Source of the DNA: JBMNUL01 sp050946255
Lineage (GTDB): Bacteria; Actinomycetota; Coriobacteriia; Coriobacteriales; CADBOM01
DNA: 25,012 bases
NCBI GenBank assembly: GCA_050946255.1
Contig: JBMNUL010000018.1
Coordinates: forward strand, 1-25,012
Direction: 5' to 3'
The translations under genes were made by a program, and so were the position numbers. Position 1 is the first letter of the stretch, and each line of letters starts with the position of its first letter. Positions 22,059 through 25,012 of the stretch are shown one piece after another. The notes under the pieces are model-generated. The model searched no databases. It saw only the letters and a list, made by a program, of their open reading frames with translations, and was not told where the DNA came from.

Positions 22059-22177
22059 GTATTAAGCGAAAAAGCAAGCGCCTTGTGCGGTTCTGTGAAT
22101 TCTTTGCGCTAAGCGGTTGTGGAGGAGGGAAATCAACGGGCACAGTCGTCTGCTTGCTATCTAGGCGATTCCTTGAA

Positions 22178-22561
22178 TCAGTAGGTGGAAGCCTGGAATT
22201 TGCTGAACTTCCATGTGCTGCCCGCCTTCGAAGCCTCGAGGTCCTGCTGCAGATGCCAGGTGTGCCGACCCCCTCCGAAGACGGCGGCCGTAACGCGAGA
22301 CCGTCCCCTCACGTGGGCATGCTGTGCGTCTTCGTCCACCACAGCGTTTATTGAGTCATGGACGACCTCAAAGTAGTTGAGCGTGCCATCGAGGACTTCG
22401 GAAATGTACTCTTCACGTGACTGCCGCATTCCCGTCATGTGCACGAGGACGTAGTCCTCGGTGAGAATCTCGCGGATGGCCTCTTCGTCCTTGCGCATAG
22501 AGGCCTCGCAAAGGTCGCGATATAGCTGGGCAAGCTGCTCTTCATCCGTTTTGAGGGGCAT
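22178..22561 (-). CDS. NTF2-like / SnoaL-type small protein
   Basis: This 127-aa protein has the alpha+beta cone pattern of the NTF2 superfamily. N-terminal helices LAQLYRDLCEASMRKDEEAI are followed by LTEDYVLVHMTGMRQSREEY, then beta strands to WKFSKFQAS at the end. DUF4440/SnoaL-like relatives act as isomerases, cyclases or hydrolases, or have no known function. It is the last gene of the flavodoxin-SDR unit, 27 nt behind the SDR gene. The ribosome site is weak. The substrate cannot be predicted. Confidence 0.8.
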   Translation of the reverse strand: MPLKTDEEQLAQLYRDLCEASMRKDEEAIREILTEDYVLVHMTGMRQSREEYISEVLDGTLNYFEVVHDSINAVVDEDAQHAHVRGRSRVTAAVFGGGRHTWHLQQDLEASKAGSTWKFSKFQASTY

Positions 22562-22588
22562 GTCTCGACCTTTCTAATCGAGGGCATC

Positions 22589-23446
22589 CTATGACTGGGC
22601 CCAGCCGTCCTGCAGGTAGCGGAGGTCGCCGTACCAATAGGCGGCGGTGCAACCCCCGTCGGCCAAGACGTCGGTGCCAGTGATGAAAGCTGCAGATGGC
22701 CCTAGCAGGAATTCGCAGAGCGCCGCCACCTCGTCTGTGGTGGCAGCACGGCCTGCCGGCATCTTCTCTATCATGGTGCGGTATCCCTCGCCGCGAGGAC
22801 CATTGATCTCGTCGAATGCCAATGGCGTGATGACGATGCCTGGGCTCACGGAGTTCACGCGGGCTCCACGGCGTCCCCAGCGGGTGGCCTCGTAGGCACA
22901 ACGCAACACGTTGGTACGCTTTGCGTACTGATAGGCACGCAACGTGGTGCCTATCGTCTCGGGCTGAAGCATGGGAAGCCCCAAGAGTTCCTCGGTTGGC
23001 GTGGTAGCCAGAAGCATGTTCTCTTCTGGGCTCAACGCGGGAAGGCGATGCCCCGATTGGCTGGAAACGACTACGGCAGATCCGCCGGGGGCGATTATCT
23101 TGCCGAACTCCTCCAGCAGCACGCTCGTGCCATATAGATCGACGGCGAGGATAGTCTCGATGGGGGCCTGCGAGGGACTCACTCCGCCAGCACAGATGAC
23201 GTTTTCAACAGGTCCGAGCTCCTGGGCCCGCGCGGCTACTGCTTCGATATCAGCACGTTTGGACAGATCGCAGGGGATACCCTCCACGTCGAATCCACTC
23301 GACTGCAGCTCTTTCACGGAGGCATCCGTTTCCTCCTGTGTGAGGCCGGTAATCAGCAGCTTCTTGCCAAAAGCGACACGCCTTGCTATTGCCTTGCCTA
23401 TGCCGCCGGCGCCCACGAGCACGACGACTTGCTTCTCTTGATTCAT
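22589..23446 (-). CDS. Short-chain dehydrogenase/reductase (SDR)
   Basis: This 285-aa classical SDR has the NAD(P)-binding GAGGIGKAIA (12-21), a CAGG segment (85-88), catalytic Ser in VVSSQSG, and Tyr172/Lys176 in AYQYAKR. VNSVSPGIVITPL and the C-terminal DVLADGG are also family-typical. A long lid between Ser and Tyr (about 40 residues, ALSPEENMLLATTPTEELLG) suggests a bulky substrate such as a steroid or polycyclic compound. The ATG at 23446 is chosen because the fold starts there; an open frame extends upstream to 23770 over the flavodoxin gene without protein-like content. GGAGG lies about 15 nt upstream. Confidence 0.9.
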   Translation of the reverse strand: MNQEKQVVVLVGAGGIGKAIARRVAFGKKLLITGLTQEETDASVKELQSSGFDVEGIPCDLSKRADIEAVAARAQELGPVENVICAGGVSPSQAPIETILAVDLYGTSVLLEEFGKIIAPGGSAVVVSSQSGHRLPALSPEENMLLATTPTEELLGLPMLQPETIGTTLRAYQYAKRTNVLRCAYEATRWGRRGARVNSVSPGIVITPLAFDEINGPRGEGYRTMIEKMPAGRAATTDEVAALCEFLLGPSAAFITGTDVLADGGCTAAYWYGDLRYLQDGWAQS

Positions 23447-23501
23447 ATCGTGTTTCCATTCCTCCAAGGTCAACGAGTCGATAGGTGTTTGCGATTCTCG
23501 G

Positions 23502-24017
23502 TTACGCGAACTTTCTCGCCCATGCGGCTGCAGTCTGCTGCGATTCCGCAGCACGGTTTCCGATGATTGACAGACCAGGCTCGACAGTTGCTCCCTCGCA
23601 GGCACGGCGCAGGTCTGCTTCACTTTTGCCCATGCCGGATCCCTCGTTGGTGCAGAACGGCACGATGCGCTTGTCTGTGAAGTCGTAGTGCTCCAGAAAG
23701 GTGAACACGCACATGGGAGCTGTGCCCCACCAGTTGGGATAGCCCAAGAAAATCGTGTCGTACTCGTCAATGCTGTCTACGTAATTTTTGATTTCAGGTC
23801 GGGCATTGGCTTTGAGTTCGGCCTTTGCCTTGTCGATGCATTCGTAGTAGTCCTCTGCATAGGGATTGGCGGGTTCGATTTCGAACAGGTCTCCACCGAC
23901 CGCCTGTTGGACGAATTCTGCCACACGCTCTGTGTTGCCCTTGTCGATATTCTTGATGCTCCCGTTCCAGTAATTCTCTCCGGTTCTGGAGAAGTAGACG
24001 ATGAGGTTCTTTGACAT
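23502..24017 (-). CDS. Flavodoxin-family protein (flavodoxin_4 type)
   Basis: This 171-aa protein has the FMN phosphate loop IVYFSRTGENYW, the flavin-flanking GYPNWWGTAPM and the third loop PFCTNEGSGMGKSEADLR. The ATG at 24017 follows AAGGAAG; an in-frame ATG at 24086 would only add a charged tail. Relatives act as low-potential electron carriers or small flavin reductases. It is first in an operon with the SDR and NTF2-like genes, so it may supply electrons for a reduction that these partners complete. Confidence 0.9.
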   Translation of the reverse strand: MSKNLIVYFSRTGENYWNGSIKNIDKGNTERVAEFVQQAVGGDLFEIEPANPYAEDYYECIDKAKAELKANARPEIKNYVDSIDEYDTIFLGYPNWWGTAPMCVFTFLEHYDFTDKRIVPFCTNEGSGMGKSEADLRRACEGATVEPGLSIIGNRAAESQQTAAAWARKFA

Positions 24018-24145
24018 GGTCTCGCTTCCTTCTTGTCCTGGCCGCGTCTGCGGCTCTTTCTGTTTTGCTGAGACCATTCTATTCAATATAATAAGATTTA
24101 TTGATTTATTGTCTTTATAAGCAATAGAAAATTTGGATTACAAGT
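24018..24145. promoter_or_regulatory. Divergent control region with tandem octamer and leader hairpin
   Basis: GATTTATT occurs twice head to tail (24095-24110) in a very AT-rich core midway between the flavodoxin and LysR genes, a plausible LysR binding site. GCCGC-GTCT-GCGGC (24041-24054) forms a small hairpin in the flavodoxin leader. No single promoter is convincing. Confidence 0.4.
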
Positions 24146-25012
24146 ATGAACAGCAAGCAGATAGATTGTGTTCTCGAAATAGCCCAGACACTGAACTTCA
24201 ACCGTGCAGCGGAGAATCTCTTCATGTCCCAACCGGCGTTGAGCTACCAGGTTAAACAGCTGGAGGAAGAGATAGGCTTCAAGGTATTCGATCGCAGCGG
24301 GCGTGGTGCGGCGCTTACTCCTGCAGGTGCCCAGTTCGTGAGCAGCCTCCGCGGCATTCACGCCGATCTGGTCCGCGCGGTGGAATTGGGTCAGAACTTC
24401 AGCTCACGTTACCGAATGTCGATCTCCGTGGGCCTTCCATGGAGATCGGCGCTCATGGCCCTTCCAGAGTGCATGGAAAGAATGCGCAGGGCACATCCCG
24501 ACTTGGATATCTCTCCCGTGTTCAACGCCAATGAGAGCCTGGATGCCTTTCTGAGTGGTGGACAGGATATAGCCTTGACACGCGGAGAAGTAGACCACAT
24601 GGCACAAGTGGACGTGCATTGGCTCTACGACAGCCGGATCTATCTGGTCACCAAACCCGATGACCCGCTGGCGCAACAGGACCTTGTCCATATGGAAGAC
24701 CTGCGTGGCCGCACGCTTATGGTGGGTGGCACGAGCCCCGGACCCCTGCGTTCCGTACAGCACCGTGTGCTGAGCGAGTTGGGCATCGAGCACTTCAACA
24801 GCAACGATCACATGACCACACTCGTAAGCGTCGCCGCTGGCAAGGGAGTATGTCTGTCGCCTGGGCTTCTCAACGACGGGTCTGGCGAGTTTGCATGGAC
24901 GCCATTCGAATGTGAGGAAACAATCCCAGTGGTTCTGCTCGTTCATTCGGGGGAGCAGCGCGAAGAAGTGCTCGAGCTCGTGAGAATCCTGTGCGAGTCC
25001 TACAAGGGAAAT
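24146..25012 (+). CDS. LysR-family transcriptional regulator, runs off the right edge
   Basis: From the ATG at 24146 the frame stays open for all 289 codons to the window edge. The N-terminus reads MNSKQIDCVLEIAQTLNFNR, then AAENLFMSQPALSYQVKQLE, then EEIGFKVFDR, a clear LysR winged helix. The ligand domain includes YRMSISVGLPWRSALMALPE and a late GKGVCLSPGLL segment. LysR proteins are usually about 300 aa, so only some 10 residues are missing. It is divergent from the flavodoxin-SDR-NTF2 operon and probably controls it. Confidence 0.92.
   Translation, partial: MNSKQIDCVLEIAQTLNFNRAAENLFMSQPALSYQVKQLEEEIGFKVFDRSGRGAALTPAGAQFVSSLRGIHADLVRAVELGQNFSSRYRMSISVGLPWRSALMALPECMERMRRAHPDLDISPVFNANESLDAFLSGGQDIALTRGEVDHMAQVDVHWLYDSRIYLVTKPDDPLAQQDLVHMEDLRGRTLMVGGTSPGPLRSVQHRVLSELGIEHFNSNDHMTTLVSVAAGKGVCLSPGLLNDGSGEFAWTPFECEETIPVVLLVHSGEQREEVLELVRILCESYKGN

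Noticed and set aside
23447..23770. N-terminal extension of the SDR
   Set aside because: This part overlaps the flavodoxin gene in another frame, and its residues are low-complexity and unlike any SDR.
24404..24946. 180-aa open frame on the minus strand
   Set aside because: It is antisense to the LysR gene that runs off the window, and the LysR helix-turn-helix is unmistakable.
1..25012. tRNA, rRNA, CRISPR or insertion sequence
   Set aside because: No cloverleaf, rRNA-like stretch, regularly spaced repeat-spacer array or transposase motif was found on either strand.

Overview
The window looks like an accessory stretch of an anaerobic, moderately GC-rich bacterial chromosome. The best fit is Coriobacteriia (Eggerthellaceae-like). 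The grounds are a cofactor-rich catabolic gene set, a molybdopterin enzyme with a small two-cluster ferredoxin-type subunit and an OFA-type MFS transporter, many one-component regulators, and no housekeeping genes. This placement is inference from gene content. No rRNA, tRNA, CRISPR array, transposase or integrase was seen.

Region 1 (1-9290) is one long + strand catabolic operon with its regulator. The order is a 98-aa beta-rich small protein, a CaiB-type CoA-transferase, an acyl-CoA dehydrogenase, EtfB, EtfA, a crotonase, a hairpin terminator or attenuator, an MBL-fold hydrolase, and a free-standing NRPS-like adenylation-domain ligase. A convergent FCD-type GntR regulator follows. A 15-bp sequence (TTGGTATTTGGTATA) occurs upstream of the first gene and again in the leader of the GntR gene 9 kb away, which ties the regulator to the operon. 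The set resembles cai-type (carnitine/crotonobetaine) CoA-ester pathways. However, the crotonase lacks the hydratase glutamates and has an isomerase-like Glu, the dehydrogenase has Asp at its base position, the ligase is of NRPS type without the amino-binding Asp, and there is no BCCT carrier. A different acyl-CoA substrate is therefore likely.

Region 2 (9290-15346) starts with a decayed stretch. It then holds a minus-strand molybdopterin oxidoreductase / 4Fe-4S subunit / MFS transporter operon with a divergent LysR regulator. This layout matches the inducible single-substrate reductases or dehydroxylases of gut Coriobacteriia.

Region 3 (15347-18177) has a TetR regulator divergent from a higher-GC CocE/NonD-type alpha/beta hydrolase. 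The hydrolase is followed at once by a broken 5' remnant of a 14-TM-type MFS gene.

Region 4 (18165-22058) holds small redox and stress units on the minus strand: MarR-nitroreductase with a clear operator-in-promoter arrangement, an orphan TetR, and a glutathione peroxidase remnant overlapping an OhrR-like regulator and a CDF metal exporter (probably Mn-type).

Region 5 (22059-25012) has a minus-strand flavodoxin / SDR / NTF2-like operon and a divergent LysR gene that runs off the right edge. Three broken genes, many local regulators and shifts in base composition suggest a region built by repeated gain and loss.
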